Origin: Rhizobiaceae bacterium
GTDB lineage: Bacteria; Pseudomonadota; Alphaproteobacteria; Rhizobiales; Rhizobiaceae
Direction: 5' to 3'
Assembly: GCA_017643025.1 (NCBI GenBank)
Contig: JAEPOG010000005.1
Span: forward strand, 248,001 to 312,000
Length of the DNA stretch: 64,000 nt
Shown: one piece after another, positions 9,457-18,973 of the stretch
Numbering within the stretch: the first letter of the stretch is position 1
Layout: each line of letters begins with the position of its first letter
Notes under the pieces: generated by a model
Database searches by the model: none
The model's input: the letters and a program-made list of their open reading frames with translations, nothing else
What the model was told of the DNA's origin: nothing
Translations under genes and position numbers: made by a program

Positions 9457-10323
9457 ATGAGCCTCGCAACCGCCGCCCCGACCACGACCTGGACCTATGT
9501 CGACGGCGACTGGTACGAGGGCAACGTGGCCGTCATAGGCCCGCGCAGCCACGCGATGTGGCTGGGGTCGAGCGTCTTTGACGGCGCCCGCTGGTTCGAG
9601 GGCGTCGCGCCCGATCTCGACCTCCATTGCGTGCGCGTGAACGCTTCCGCCACCGCCCTGGGCCTCAAGCCGACCGTTGGGGTGGAGGAGATGGTGGCGC
9701 TGACCTGGGACGGGCTGAAAAAGTTCGACGGTGAAACCGCAGTCTACATCCGGCCGATGTACTGGGCCGAGGCCGGCGGCTACATGGGCGTGCCGGCCGA
9801 CCCGGAGTCGACCCGCTTCTGCCTGTGCCTCTACGAGGCGCCGATGATCACGCCGACGGGGTTCTCGGTCGTGGTATCGCGCTTCAGGCGTCCCACAATT
9901 GAGACCATGCCCACCAACGCCAAGGCCGGCTGCCTTTATCCCAACAATGGCCGCGCCATGATCGATGCGAAAATGCGCGGTTTCGACAATGCCCTGGTGC
10001 TCGACATGCTGGGCAACGTCGCAGAGACCGGCTCGTCCAACATCTTCATGGTCAAGGACGGCGTGGCCATGACGCCGGCGCCCAACGGGACCTTCCTCTC
10101 CGGCATCACGCGCTCGCGGGTGATTTCGTTGCTCAGGGCGTCAGGCGTCGAAGTGCAGGAAAAGACGCTTACGGTTCAGGACTTCCTCGACGCGGACGAA
10201 GTCTTCTCGACCGGCAATCACTCCAAGGTGGTGCCGATCATCCGCGTCGAGGACCGGCATCTGCAGGCCGGACCGACCATGAAGAAGGCGCGCGAGCTCT
10301 ATTGGGAGTGGGCGCACGGCTGA
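9457..10323 (+). CDS. Branched-chain amino acid aminotransferase
   Basis: This 288-residue protein is a fold-type IV pyridoxal-phosphate enzyme that interconverts Val, Leu and Ile with their 2-oxo acids using glutamate. It contains FDGARWFEGVAPDLDLH near the N terminus, the PLP lysine in TNAKAGCLYPNN, then NVAETGSSNIFMV and FLSGITRSRVI, and GNHSKVVPI near the end. An open frame continues upstream to 9343. ATG at 9457 is preferred because the family starts close to the WTYVDGDW block, and AGGA lies at 9441-9444. D-amino acid aminotransferase or aminodeoxychorismate lyase are less likely given the length and motifs. Confidence 0.85.
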   Translation: MSLATAAPTTTWTYVDGDWYEGNVAVIGPRSHAMWLGSSVFDGARWFEGVAPDLDLHCVRVNASATALGLKPTVGVEEMVALTWDGLKKFDGETAVYIRPMYWAEAGGYMGVPADPESTRFCLCLYEAPMITPTGFSVVVSRFRRPTIETMPTNAKAGCLYPNNGRAMIDAKMRGFDNALVLDMLGNVAETGSSNIFMVKDGVAMTPAPNGTFLSGITRSRVISLLRASGVEVQEKTLTVQDFLDADEVFSTGNHSKVVPIIRVEDRHLQAGPTMKKARELYWEWAHG

Positions 10324-10397
10324 ACGGCCGGCGCTTTGAATTTCTGCGTCCAGCGGCCTGTTATTCGGCCAATTGGGACCTTATTTTCCGGCTAGAG

Positions 10398-10426
10398 TTG
10401 ACGGAATGCGTACCGCGCCATAGGCC
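10398..10426 (+). promoter_or_regulatory. Possible sigma70-type promoter upstream of sodB
   Basis: TTGACG (10398-10403) is followed after 17 bases by TAGGCC (10421-10426), about 50 bases upstream of the superoxide dismutase start. The -35 element is good and the -10 element is weak. This is a pattern match only. Confidence 0.35.
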
Positions 10427-10474
10427 ATGCGCGACCCGCCAATTATCTGACGAATTCAGAAGGGAGACCCCACA

Positions 10475-11074
10475 ATGGCTTTCGAACTTCCCGACCTTCC
10501 CTATGATTACGAAGCGCTTCAGCCTTACATGTCGAAGGAGACGCTTGAGTTCCATCACGACAAACACCACAAGGCTTACGTCGACAACGGCAACAAGCTG
10601 GCCGAGGAAGCCGGCATGTCCGGCAAGTCGCTGGAGGACATCGTCAGGGAATCGCACGGCAAGAACGCCGGGCTCTTCAACAATGCCGCGCAGCACTACA
10701 ACCACGTCCATTTCTGGAAGTGGATGAAGAAGGGCGGCGGCGGCAAGAGCCTGCCCAGCAAGTTGCAGGCCGCTTTCGACAGCGACCTCGGCGGCTACGA
10801 CAAGTTCAAAGCCGACTTCCAGCAGGCCGGCGCGACACAGTTCGGCTCCGGCTGGGCCTGGGTCGCAGTAAAGAACGGCAAGCTCGAGATCATGAAGACG
10901 CCGAACGGCGAAAACCCGCTCGTCCACGGCGCATCACCGATCCTCGGCGTCGATGTGTGGGAGCACTCCTATTACATCGACTACCGCAACGCGCGACCGA
11001 AATATCTCGAGGCCTTCGTCGATAATCTCATCAACTGGGATTACGTGCTGGAGTGCTACGAGAAGGCCGTCTGA
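10475..11074 (+). CDS. sodB: Fe/Mn superoxide dismutase
   Basis: This 199-residue enzyme dismutates superoxide to oxygen and hydrogen peroxide. Metal ligands are visible in the family positions: His in LEFHHDKHHKAYVDN, His in AAQHYNHVHFWKWM, and Asp and His in DVWEHSYYIDY. The sequence is full length and has no signal peptide, so it is probably cytoplasmic. Metal preference (Fe, Mn or cambialistic) cannot be decided by eye. AGGGAGA lies just upstream of the ATG. A strong intrinsic terminator follows the gene, so it is probably transcribed alone. Confidence 0.93.
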   Translation: MAFELPDLPYDYEALQPYMSKETLEFHHDKHHKAYVDNGNKLAEEAGMSGKSLEDIVRESHGKNAGLFNNAAQHYNHVHFWKWMKKGGGGKSLPSKLQAAFDSDLGGYDKFKADFQQAGATQFGSGWAWVAVKNGKLEIMKTPNGENPLVHGASPILGVDVWEHSYYIDYRNARPKYLEAFVDNLINWDYVLECYEKAV

Positions 11075-11099
11075 CCAGCTCAGCATTTTGGACGACCAA

Positions 11100-11123
11100 G
11101 CCCCGGCATGCCGGGGCTTTTTC
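11100..11123 (+). terminator. Rho-independent terminator after sodB
   Basis: GCCCCGGCATGCCGGGGC (11100-11117) is a perfect GC-rich palindrome followed directly by TTTTTCTTT. It lies 25 bases after the sodB stop codon. Confidence 0.93.
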
Positions 11124-11280
11124 TTTGCCCGGGCGTGATAACATGACTGAAATCATCATGTTGGATAACACAAGAGTGATTCCAGATGGAACCTTCGTGA
11201 CTTTCGCTGACAGCTCGTTCCGACATGATCGGGCGCCCGCGCGATGCGGTTGAAACGGACAATTTCCACGGAGTTTTTCG

Positions 11281-11703
11281 ATGAGGTTTTTCGCTATTGC
11301 CGCCTCGGTGCTGATGCTGGGTGCGACGGTCGCCTCGGCCGATCCGATTGAGGACAGGCAGGCAGTCATGAAGGCGCGCGGCGCACAGCTGCGGGTACTC
11401 GTACCGATCGCCCAGGAAAAGCAGCCCTTCGACGCTGCCGCCGTCATGGAAGCGCTGGAAGTCCTCGCCGCCAACGCTGCGGCCACCGACATCGACGTCC
11501 TTTGGGCGCCCGGCACAGAAGGCGGCAAGTCGTCGCCGAAGATCTGGGAGGATAGGGCTGGCTTCCAGGCGGCGACTGACAAGTTCGCGGCTGATACGGC
11601 GGCGGCCGTCGAAGCCAACCCGCAGGACCTCGCTTCGTTCCAGGCTGCGTTTGGCACGGTCGCCTCGAATTGCGGTTCGTGCCATGAGGGCTACCGGCTC
11701 TAG
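11281..11703 (+). CDS. Cytochrome c' / c-556 family protein
   Basis: This 140-residue protein has a signal peptide (about residues 1-20, ending ASADPIED). A single haem-binding motif, CGSCH, lies ten residues from the C terminus (CGSCHEGYRL). C-terminal CxxCH with a mainly helical body is the signature of the cytochrome c'/c-556 class, periplasmic four-helix-bundle haem proteins. The next gene, 23 bases downstream, encodes a membrane-anchored dihaem cytochrome, so the two probably form an electron-transfer unit. The haem would be attached by the Ccm system encoded near 51-55 kb. Its physiological partner is unknown. Confidence 0.85.
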   Translation: MRFFAIAASVLMLGATVASADPIEDRQAVMKARGAQLRVLVPIAQEKQPFDAAAVMEALEVLAANAAATDIDVLWAPGTEGGKSSPKIWEDRAGFQAATDKFAADTAAAVEANPQDLASFQAAFGTVASNCGSCHEGYRL

Positions 11704-11726
11704 CCTGAGCTGCGTTTTCGCTTAAG

Positions 11727-12644
11727 ATGCCGCGTATGCGGACGGTGATCATTGGGGCGGCCGTACTGGCCGCCCTTGCTGCGACAGGTCTCTGGTTTCT
11801 CTCGGCGCCTCGGCCCTTGCCGAGCGAGCGCATCGCCGCGCAGACAGATGGTGCGGAGGAGCGCGGCGAGCGTATCTTCTGGGCCGGAGGTTGCGCCTCC
11901 TGCCACGCTCGTCCCGATGCGGAGGGGACGGCGAGGCTTGAGCTTCCCGGCGGCGTCGAACTGGCATCGCCATTCGGCACCTTCGTTGCGCCGAACATTT
12001 CCACCCACGCGAGCGACGGTATCGGGGGATGGTCGCTCGTCGACTTCGCCAATGCGATGCAGCGCGGTATTTCTCCGGGCGGCCGGCACTATTTTCCGGC
12101 ATTCCCATACACGTCCTACGCCCGGATGGAGCCGTCTGACATCGCGGACCTTTATGCATTCATGCAGACACTGCCTCCGGTGGAGGGCGCAGCGCCGCCG
12201 CACCAGGTAGGTTTCCCGTTCAATATCCGCCGCGGCCTGGGGCTATGGAAACTGCTCTACACACGTGACGAGCCGGTGATCGCGCTCGACGGTTCCGCTT
12301 CGGAGCAGGTCGCGCTCGGCCGGTATCTCGTCGAGGGACCGGGTCACTGCGGCGAGTGCCACACACCGCGCGACATGTTCGGTGGCACGCAATATGGCGC
12401 GTGGCTGTCAGGCGCCGCCGCGCCAGTGGGCGAGGGGACCATTCCAAACATCACGCCCGGAGGCGATGTCGGCGGGTGGTCTGAAAGCGAGATTGCCGAC
12501 TATCTGGAGAGCGGCTTTACGCCCGAGTTCGATTCCGCCGGCGGCGAGATGGTCTCGGTGATCAAGAACCTCGCCAACCTGTCGAGCGAGGACCGGGAAG
12601 CGATCGCCGCCTATCTCAAGACGGTTCCTGCTCACTCGAACTAG
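11727..12644 (+). CDS. Membrane-anchored dihaem cytochrome c
   Basis: This 305-residue protein has an N-terminal hydrophobic segment (residues 5-26) and two class I haem domains, each with a CxxCH motif: CASCHAR near residue 57 and CGECHTPR near residue 213. Each domain is followed by an NIS/NITP-type segment and a Met-containing loop that could give the sixth ligand. It resembles the dihaem cytochromes that act with membrane dehydrogenases or as electron shuttles. It probably shares a transcript with the cytochrome c' gene. Its end overlaps the convergent oligopeptidase B gene by 29 bases. Confidence 0.85.
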   Translation: MPRMRTVIIGAAVLAALAATGLWFLSAPRPLPSERIAAQTDGAEERGERIFWAGGCASCHARPDAEGTARLELPGGVELASPFGTFVAPNISTHASDGIGGWSLVDFANAMQRGISPGGRHYFPAFPYTSYARMEPSDIADLYAFMQTLPPVEGAAPPHQVGFPFNIRRGLGLWKLLYTRDEPVIALDGSASEQVALGRYLVEGPGHCGECHTPRDMFGGTQYGAWLSGAAAPVGEGTIPNITPGGDVGGWSESEIADYLESGFTPEFDSAGGEMVSVIKNLANLSSEDREAIAAYLKTVPAHSN

Positions 12645-14733
12645 CGTCGCCCGCAACCCTGATGGCGAAGGCGTAGTTGTAGGCAATCTCCTCGAGCCGC
12701 GAGAAGCGCCCTGATGCTCCGGCGTGGCCGGCGTCCAGATTGATCTTGAACAGGACAGGGTTGTCGCCGGTTTTCTGCTCGCGGAGTTTGGCCACCCATT
12801 TGGCCGGTTCCCAATAGGTGACGCGGGGATCGGTCAGGCCGGCGACAGCGAGGATCGGCGGGTAGTCCTGCGGACCGACATTGTCGTAGGGCGAGTAGGA
12901 TGCGATCAGCCGGTAGTCCGCTTCGGATTCGATCGGATTGCCCCATTCTGGCCATTCGGGCGGAGTGAGCGGGAGTGTAGCGTCAAGCATGGTGTTGAGC
13001 ACATCGACGAAGGGCACTTCGGCGATGATCGCGCCGAACTTCTCCGGAGCCATGTTGGCGACCGCGCCCATCAGCATTCCGCCAGCAGATCCGCCCTGCG
13101 CGACGATGCGGTCGTGACGGGTGTAGCCTTCGGCAGCTAGATGGTCGGCTGCTGCAACGAAGTCGTTGAACGTATTGGGCTTCCGCTCCTTCTTGCCGTC
13201 CTCATACCAGCCGAAACCCTTGTCCTTGCCGCCGCGGATATGCGCGATGGCATAGACGAAGCCCCGGTCCACCAGCGAGAGGCAGTTGGTGTTGAACGAG
13301 GCGGGGATCGCGATGCCGTATGCGCCATAGCCGTAGAGCAGGCAGGGCGCGTTGCCGTCGAGCTTGAGGTCGTGGCGGTAGAGCACCGACACCGGAACCA
13401 GTTCGCCGTCGGGCGCAGGCGCCATCAGCCGACGGGTGACATAATCGTCCGGATCGTGGCCCGACGGCACTTCCTGCGTCTTGAGAAGCGTCCGCGTGCG
13501 GGTGCGCATGTTGTAGTCGAACACCTGTCCCGGCGTCGTCATCGATGAATAGCTGAAGCGGAAAATCTCGGTGTCGTATTCGAGCGCGCCAGCGAGGCCG
13601 AGCGAATAGGCTTCCTCGTCGAACGCAATGGTGTGCTCCACACCGGTTGCGCGTTCCCTGACGACGATGCTTGGCAGCCCATCCTTGCGTTCGAGCCGGA
13701 TGAGGAAGTCGCTGAAGGCCATGATCGACAGGATGAGACGGCCTGGCTCATGCGGCACGATCTCGCGCCAGTTGTCGCGCGACGGGTCGCTCGCCGGCGC
13801 GACCATGATCTTGAAGTCCTTGGCGCCGTCGGCGTTTGTAAGCACGTAGAAGACGTCGCCGCCTTCTTCCAGATCGTATTGCAGGCCCGTCTCGCGGGCG
13901 GCCACCACCTTCGGTTCTGCCGTCGGGTCGTTGGCCGGCAGCATGCGGTATTCGGTGGTCTCGTGATCGTTGATGGCGATCAGGATGTGGTCGTTGAGCC
14001 GCGTGCCGCCGACGCTCATGAAGAATCCGGGATCGGTCTCCTCGTAGACCAGCCTGTCAGGGCCGTTATCGCCCAGCCGGTGATAGAACACTTTCGACGG
14101 GCGATGGTTCGGATCGAGCGCGGTGTAGAAGAAACCTTCATTTGCCGCGTCCCAGACCCCGCCACCACCCGTGTCCACCACCCGGTCGGCCAGGTCCTCG
14201 CCAGAAGCGATATCGCGCACGCGCAGTGTGTAGAACTCCGACCCCTTGTCGTCGGCGCCCCAGAGGAGGCGCCTGTGGTCGCTCGAATGATCGACGCCGC
14301 CGATGCGGAAATAGGCCTTGCCCTCGGCTTCGCGGTCGCCGTCGAGCAGCACCTCTTCGTCTCCGCCGTCGCGAGGGGTGCGAAAATAGCGCGGCTGCTC
14401 GCCGCCTTCGCGGAAGCCGGTCCCGTAGGCAAACGGACCGTCTCGCATCGGCACCGAGGAATCGTCCTCCTTGATGCGGCCTTTCATTTCGGCGAACAGC
14501 GTCTCGCGCAGTTCCTTGCCGTCGGCGAGCATCTGCTCCTGATAGGCGTTTTCGGCTTCGAGATGGGCGCGTATCTCAGGGTCGAGCAGGGCGGTGTCCT
14601 TGAAGACCTCCTGCCAGTTCTCCGCCCGCAGCCAAGCATAGTCGTCGATACGCGTGATTCCGTGTCGCGTGTCTTGGAGGGGACGTTTCGCGGCAATGGG
14701 TGGCTCGAAGGCGGGAAAGGCTGGGCGGGTCAT
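12616..14733 (-). CDS. Oligopeptidase B (S9 prolyl oligopeptidase family)
   Basis: This 705-residue serine peptidase has the S9 architecture: an N-terminal beta-propeller (about residues 75-420), then an alpha/beta hydrolase domain. The catalytic Ser is in QGGSAGGML, the Asp in GLTDPRVTYWEP, and the His in DAGHAGASGRFS. YGAYGI and HIRGGKDKGFGWYEDGKKERKPNTF-type blocks are those of oligopeptidase B (PtrB), which cuts short peptides after Arg or Lys. No signal peptide is seen, so it is cytoplasmic. It is divergent from a small secreted protein gene. Confidence 0.9.
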   Translation of the reverse strand: MTRPAFPAFEPPIAAKRPLQDTRHGITRIDDYAWLRAENWQEVFKDTALLDPEIRAHLEAENAYQEQMLADGKELRETLFAEMKGRIKEDDSSVPMRDGPFAYGTGFREGGEQPRYFRTPRDGGDEEVLLDGDREAEGKAYFRIGGVDHSSDHRRLLWGADDKGSEFYTLRVRDIASGEDLADRVVDTGGGGVWDAANEGFFYTALDPNHRPSKVFYHRLGDNGPDRLVYEETDPGFFMSVGGTRLNDHILIAINDHETTEYRMLPANDPTAEPKVVAARETGLQYDLEEGGDVFYVLTNADGAKDFKIMVAPASDPSRDNWREIVPHEPGRLILSIMAFSDFLIRLERKDGLPSIVVRERATGVEHTIAFDEEAYSLGLAGALEYDTEIFRFSYSSMTTPGQVFDYNMRTRTRTLLKTQEVPSGHDPDDYVTRRLMAPAPDGELVPVSVLYRHDLKLDGNAPCLLYGYGAYGIAIPASFNTNCLSLVDRGFVYAIAHIRGGKDKGFGWYEDGKKERKPNTFNDFVAAADHLAAEGYTRHDRIVAQGGSAGGMLMGAVANMAPEKFGAIIAEVPFVDVLNTMLDATLPLTPPEWPEWGNPIESEADYRLIASYSPYDNVGPQDYPPILAVAGLTDPRVTYWEPAKWVAKLREQKTGDNPVLFKINLDAGHAGASGRFSRLEEIAYNYAFAIRVAGDASSSEQEPS

Positions 14734-14839
14734 GGAAACTCATTCGGCTGGTGCGTGAATGGCGTATGAACACACCCGTCACGAGTGGTTCAAGGGGTGG
14801 CGGCTAATCCGGGCGGGTCATCTGGAGGAAACCACCGTC

Positions 14840-15211
14840 ATGAACAAGATCACAACCGCCATTGCCGCCGCCGCGATAGCCACCGCGGCTGTGTTGCCAA
14901 ACACCGCGAGCGCCACCGTTTTTTCGGCCTGGGAGGTCGCCAACGTTCCGTGGGCAGATACGCTCAACGCCCGCAAGTACCCGTCGCCGCATTCGCAGAA
15001 GCAGGCCGCCTATCCGAACGGCACCGTGCTCGCCATGACCGGCCGCTGCACGGCCGGGCTGAACCTGTTCGACATCGAGCATTGGCCTGCGTGGCAGAAG
15101 GCACAAGCAGTCCGATACCGCTGGTGCGAGGTGTGGCACGATCCGGCCCGCGACGGAAACTTCGTCACCGGTTGGGTTTATGGCCGCTATATCAGCCCGC
15201 TGGGATACTAG
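14840..15211 (+). CDS. Small secreted SH3-like protein
   Basis: This 123-residue protein has a typical signal peptide ([20 protein letters not shown], cleavage near ASA-TV). The mature part resembles a bacterial SH3-like domain: [16 protein letters not shown] near its start, a short beta-rich core with a Cys pair, and a closing [11 protein letters not shown]3b domains of this size are common periplasmic peptidoglycan- or protein-binding modules in rhizobia, but the assignment rests on weak similarity. The start is supported by GGAGGA at 14824-14829. The stop overlaps the end of convergent msrB by four bases. Confidence 0.7.
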   Translation: MNKITTAIAAAAIATAAVLPNTASATVFSAWEVANVPWADTLNARKYPSPHSQKQAAYPNGTVLAMTGRCTAGLNLFDIEHWPAWQKAQAVRYRWCEVWHDPARDGNFVTGWVYGRYISPLGY

Positions 15212-15624
15212 GCGCCCTTGTCCGGGACGAACGTCATCGCCACGCCGTTCATGCAATAGCGCAGGCCGGTCGGCCGCGGCCCGTCGGGGAAGACATGGCC
15301 GAGATGCGCGTCGCAGTCGGCGCAGCGGATTTCCGTGCGGGTCGCGAACCACGACTTGTCGACATGCTCGGTCACGGCGTCCGGCTCGATCGGCTCATAG
15401 AAGCTTGGCCAGCCAGTGCCGGAGTCGTACTTCGTTTCGGAGCTGAACAGCGGTCTGTCGCAGCATACGCAGCGGTAGATGCCTGCCGCCTTCTGGTCCC
15501 AGTTGGGGCCGGTGAAGGCGCGTTCGGTGCCGTGCTTGCGCGTCACGTGGTACTGCTCGGGCGTGAGTTGCTCGCGCCACTCAGCATCGCTTTTCTCGAC
15601 CTTGAGAGCCGTCTTTGTCGTCAT
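15208..15624 (-). CDS. msrB: Peptide-methionine (R)-S-oxide reductase MsrB
   Basis: This 138-residue enzyme reduces methionine-R-sulfoxide in proteins. Two CxxC zinc pairs (CVCCD and CADCD), the [11 protein letters not shown] substrate block, [10 protein letters not shown], and the catalytic RYCMNGVAM are all present. No signal peptide is seen, so it acts in the cytoplasm. The start at 15624 has GGAGA just upstream; the frame is open further upstream but without a plausible site. Together with sodB it indicates an oxidative-stress repair function in this stretch, although the two are not in one operon. Confidence 0.92.
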   Translation of the reverse strand: MTTKTALKVEKSDAEWREQLTPEQYHVTRKHGTERAFTGPNWDQKAAGIYRCVCCDRPLFSSETKYDSGTGWPSFYEPIEPDAVTEHVDKSWFATRTEIRCADCDAHLGHVFPDGPRPTGLRYCMNGVAMTFVPDKGA

Positions 15625-15816
15625 GTGTCTCTCCGAAACTGAAGTCACCCCAATGTAGTGACGGCGAAGCGCGCTGTCATGAAGTTCGATAGCGCACATT
15701 TTCGTGCAGTAACGGAGGATCGCCCGGGCGCGCCTATTGTCGCGGCGGTCTTGCCCGTGGGAAGCTCTGCCGCTAAGTGACCGCGAGCATTTCAAGCGAG
15801 GGGACATAGCGACCGA

Positions 15817-18168
15817 ATGGAAACGGCCGGGCAATCGCTCACCCTTTTCGCGCTTTTTCTGCCGTTTCTTGCCGCATGCGTCGCGCCGATCCTGACCCGC
15901 GCAGCGGGCCACAATGCTGCATGGCTGCTCGCGCTGGCTCCGGCTTTCCTTTTCGTGCATTTCGCCGGCTTCCTCGGCACCGTTGCAGAAGGCGGGACCG
16001 TCTCTGGCGGCTATGAGTGGATACCGAGCCTCGGGGCCCGGTTCTCCTGGTATCTCGACGGACTTTCCCTGACCTTTGCGCTGCTGATCTCGGGCATCGG
16101 CACGCTGATCGTTCTCTATTCGGGCGCCTACCTAAAGGGGCACCCGCATCAGGGCCGCTTCTTCTCGTTCATCCTGATGTTCATGGGCGCGATGCAGGGG
16201 CTGGTGGTCGCTGACTCCTTCCTCACGCTGTTCGTGTTTTGGGAACTCACTTCGATCACGTCGTTCCTGCTCATCGGTTTCGACCACGCGCGGGAGGCCT
16301 CACGCCGCGCCGCTGTACAGGCGCTGATCGTCACCGGCATGGGCGGGTTGTCGCTGCTTGCCGGCCTGGTGCTCATCTGGACGATGACCGGGATGGCCGA
16401 CATGTCGGCGCTGATCGCCAGCGGCGACCTGATGCGCGAAAGCCCGATCTATCTGGCGGCGCTGCTACTGCTGCTGGGCGGCGCCTTCACCAAGTCGGCG
16501 CAGGTGCCGTTCCATTTCTGGTTGCCGAACGCGATGGAGGCGCCGACGCCGGTTTCGGCCTATCTGCACTCGGCGACGATGGTGAAGGCCGGCGTCTATC
16601 TCGTCATGCGGCTCAATCCGGTTTTCGGCGAGACCGTCGCCTGGGAAACGATCCTGCCGGTCTTCGGCGGCGCGACCCTGCTGACAGGCGGCCTGCTCGC
16701 CGTGCGCCAGACTGACCTCAAGTTGATGCTTGCCTATACGACCGTGGCTTCGCTCGGCCTGCTCGTGATGCTGACCGGCTTCGGCTCGGAAAAGGCGGTC
16801 GAGGCGGCTGTGCTCTATCTGATCGCGCACTCCATGTTCAAAGGCGCGCTGTTCATGGTGGCCGGTGCGATCGACCACGAGGCCGGCTCGCGCGATGTGA
16901 CGAAGCTCGGTGGGCTGCGCACGGCCATGCCGATCACCTTTGCGGCGGCCCTGGTGGCAGCAATTTCGATGGGCGGTCTGCCGCCGCTCTTCGGCTTCCT
17001 CGCCAAGGAGGAAATCTACGCCGCGCTCGGTTTCGCCGACGGCTGGACGGGCGCGCTGACGCTTGTCGCCATCGCCGGCAACGCGCTGATGTTTGCCATC
17101 GGATTCGCGGTCGCGCTGAAGCCGTTCTTCGGTCCGAAAATCGAGACGCCGAAACACGCGCATGAGGGCCCGCTGCTGCTCTGGATCGGACCGGTGACGC
17201 TGTCGGTTCTCGGTATCGTGACGGCTGTGTTTTCTGCCTGGTCGCATCACAATCTCACCGACCCGATGGCGAGCGCGGTCGCTGGCACGTCCGTCCACGC
17301 ACATATCTCGCTGATCCCGCATATCGGCCTGCCGCTGCTGCTGTCGCTCATCACCGTCGTAATCGGTGTCGCGATCTTCATGGGGCTGGGTCGACTGCGC
17401 GGCCAAGTGGCCGCGCTTCTCGCGGCGATCGGCTGGGGACCCGACAGGGGGTTCGATCAGGCGATTGCCGGTACCATCCGCATGGCGCGTGCCGTCACAG
17501 GCGTATTCCAGCACGGCCACATGGACCGCTACATGATGGCGACCTTCATCGCCGTCGCGCTGGCGCTGTTCGTGCCCGCCGCCTTGTTCGATGAATTCCC
17601 GGAATGGCCGGATTTCCCCGACCTCCAGTTCTACGAATGGGTGGTCATCCTGATCGCCGTCATCGGCCTGTGGTCGGTCCTGGCTGCCAGCAACCGGCTG
17701 ACGGCGATCGTCTCCCTTGGCATTCAGGGCTTTGCCGTGGCGCTGCTCTTCGTGCTGATGGGCGCGCCGGATCTCTCCTTCACCCAGTTCATGGTGGAGA
17801 CGCTGAGCGTCGTAATCCTGGCGCTTGTTATGACGCGGCTCCGACTGTCGCCGGCAGACCACCGGCCGACGGGCGAGAAAACCGCGGATGCGGTGCTGGC
17901 CGCAGCGTGCGGACTTGGTTTCGGGCTGATGTTGCTGCGTGTCACGCAGGGCAGGTTCGACGATACCCTCTCGCAGTTCTTCAGCGAATATTCCTACGTC
18001 ATCGCGCACGGCCGCAACATCGTGAACGTCATCCTCGTCGACTTCCGCGGTCTGGACACGCTCGGCGAGATCACGGTGGTCATGGTGGCCGGACTGGCGA
18101 TCCTGGCGCTGATCCGCATCAGGCTGCGTGAGCGGGAGCCGGTTGATACGGCGAAGGCGGCGGGCTGA
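15817..18168 (+). CDS. mrpA: Mrp-type Na+/H+ antiporter subunit A
   Basis: This 783-residue polytopic membrane protein is the large subunit of a multisubunit cation/proton antiporter related to complex I subunit NuoL. Conserved features are [56 protein letters not shown] segments and a C-terminal extension from about residue 600, which corresponds to the MrpA-specific region. The complex exchanges Na+ or K+ for protons and supports alkali and salt tolerance. It is the first gene of a seven-gene operon (A to G, 15817-21697), with B starting one base after its stop. GAGGGGA lies 13 bases upstream of the start. It is also called mnhA or phaA. Confidence 0.92.
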   Translation: METAGQSLTLFALFLPFLAACVAPILTRAAGHNAAWLLALAPAFLFVHFAGFLGTVAEGGTVSGGYEWIPSLGARFSWYLDGLSLTFALLISGIGTLIVLYSGAYLKGHPHQGRFFSFILMFMGAMQGLVVADSFLTLFVFWELTSITSFLLIGFDHAREASRRAAVQALIVTGMGGLSLLAGLVLIWTMTGMADMSALIASGDLMRESPIYLAALLLLLGGAFTKSAQVPFHFWLPNAMEAPTPVSAYLHSATMVKAGVYLVMRLNPVFGETVAWETILPVFGGATLLTGGLLAVRQTDLKLMLAYTTVASLGLLVMLTGFGSEKAVEAAVLYLIAHSMFKGALFMVAGAIDHEAGSRDVTKLGGLRTAMPITFAAALVAAISMGGLPPLFGFLAKEEIYAALGFADGWTGALTLVAIAGNALMFAIGFAVALKPFFGPKIETPKHAHEGPLLLWIGPVTLSVLGIVTAVFSAWSHHNLTDPMASAVAGTSVHAHISLIPHIGLPLLLSLITVVIGVAIFMGLGRLRGQVAALLAAIGWGPDRGFDQAIAGTIRMARAVTGVFQHGHMDRYMMATFIAVALALFVPAALFDEFPEWPDFPDLQFYEWVVILIAVIGLWSVLAASNRLTAIVSLGIQGFAVALLFVLMGAPDLSFTQFMVETLSVVILALVMTRLRLSPADHRPTGEKTADAVLAAACGLGFGLMLLRVTQGRFDDTLSQFFSEYSYVIAHGRNIVNVILVDFRGLDTLGEITVVMVAGLAILALIRIRLREREPVDTAKAAG

Positions 18169-18169
18169 G

Positions 18170-18589
18170 ATGCGCACGCTCATCTTCCGCACTATGGCGC
18201 CGTATCTGACCAGCCTGATGGTGCTGTTTTCGGTGTTTGTCCTGCTCAGGGGGCACAATGAGCCCGGAGGCGGCTTCATCGGCGGGCTGATCGCGGCCTC
18301 GGCGTTCGCCATCTACGGCATAGCCTGCGGTGTCTCGCCTGTGCGCCGCGCGCTCTACTTCCACCCGATGACGATCTCTGGCTTCGGCCTGTTCATTGCC
18401 GGCCTTTCCGGTGTGCTGTCGCTGTTCACGGCGGTGCCGTTCATGACCGGGCTTTGGGCCGAGATCAGCGTGCTTGGCGTCACCGTCGATCTTTCGACGC
18501 CGCTCGTCTTCGACATCGGGGTCTATCTGGTCGTGCTGGGGTCTCTGACCTCGATCGCCCTGGCGCTAGAAGAGCGCGAGGAGGACTGA
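18170..18589 (+). CDS. mrpB: Mrp-type antiporter subunit B
   Basis: This 139-residue protein has four predicted membrane helices. The segment [17 protein letters not shown] is the hallmark of MrpB. It begins one base after the mrpA stop and its own stop overlaps the mrpC start (TGATG at 18587-18591), suggesting coupled translation. In many Gram-negative Mrp operons A and B are fused; here they are separate genes. Confidence 0.9.
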   Translation: MRTLIFRTMAPYLTSLMVLFSVFVLLRGHNEPGGGFIGGLIAASAFAIYGIACGVSPVRRALYFHPMTISGFGLFIAGLSGVLSLFTAVPFMTGLWAEISVLGVTVDLSTPLVFDIGVYLVVLGSLTSIALALEEREED

Positions 18590-18966
18590 TGGAGACGGCC
18601 TTTTCCGCCCTCGTCGGCATCTTCTTCGCGGTCGCGGTGTACCTGCTTCTGTCGAAACACATCATCCGCATCCTGCTCGGCGCGGCCATTCTCGGCAACG
18701 CGGTCAATCTGCTGATCTTTACGGCTGGCAGGCTGACGCGTGAGGTGCCGCCGATCATTCCCGATACTCTGCCGATTCCCGCCGAGGCCACCGCCAATCC
18801 GCTGCCGCAGGCGCTGGTGCTAACGGCAATCGTCATTTCATTCTCGTTCTTCGCATTCCTGCTGGTGCTGACCTATCGCGCCTATCAGGAACTCGGAACG
18901 GACGACACGGAAGAGATGCGTGTCGCCGAGCCGGTCGACGAAGAAGCGCCGCCGATGCGGTATTGA
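18589..18966 (+). CDS. mrpC: Mrp-type antiporter subunit C
   Basis: This 125-residue, three-helix membrane protein is a NuoK homologue (GIFFAVAVYLLLSKHIIRIL and LGNAVNLLIF are characteristic, followed by PLPQALVLTAIVISFS). The acidic C-terminal tail is variable in the family. The ATG at 18589 overlaps the mrpB stop codon, which fixes the start; mrpD begins seven bases after its stop. It is required for assembly of the complex in studied systems. Confidence 0.92.
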   Translation: METAFSALVGIFFAVAVYLLLSKHIIRILLGAAILGNAVNLLIFTAGRLTREVPPIIPDTLPIPAEATANPLPQALVLTAIVISFSFFAFLLVLTYRAYQELGTDDTEEMRVAEPVDEEAPPMRY

Positions 18967-18973
18967 GGCGTCG

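Noticed and set aside
13633..14769. Forward frame of 378 codons
   Set aside because: It is antisense to oligopeptidase B, whose catalytic motifs are intact; the forward product has no recognisable features.
16465..18312. Long open frame on the reverse strand, about 615 codons
   Set aside because: It lies fully antisense to mrpA and mrpB, is rich in Arg, His, Asp and Gln, and has no domain. It is a by-product of GC-rich third positions.
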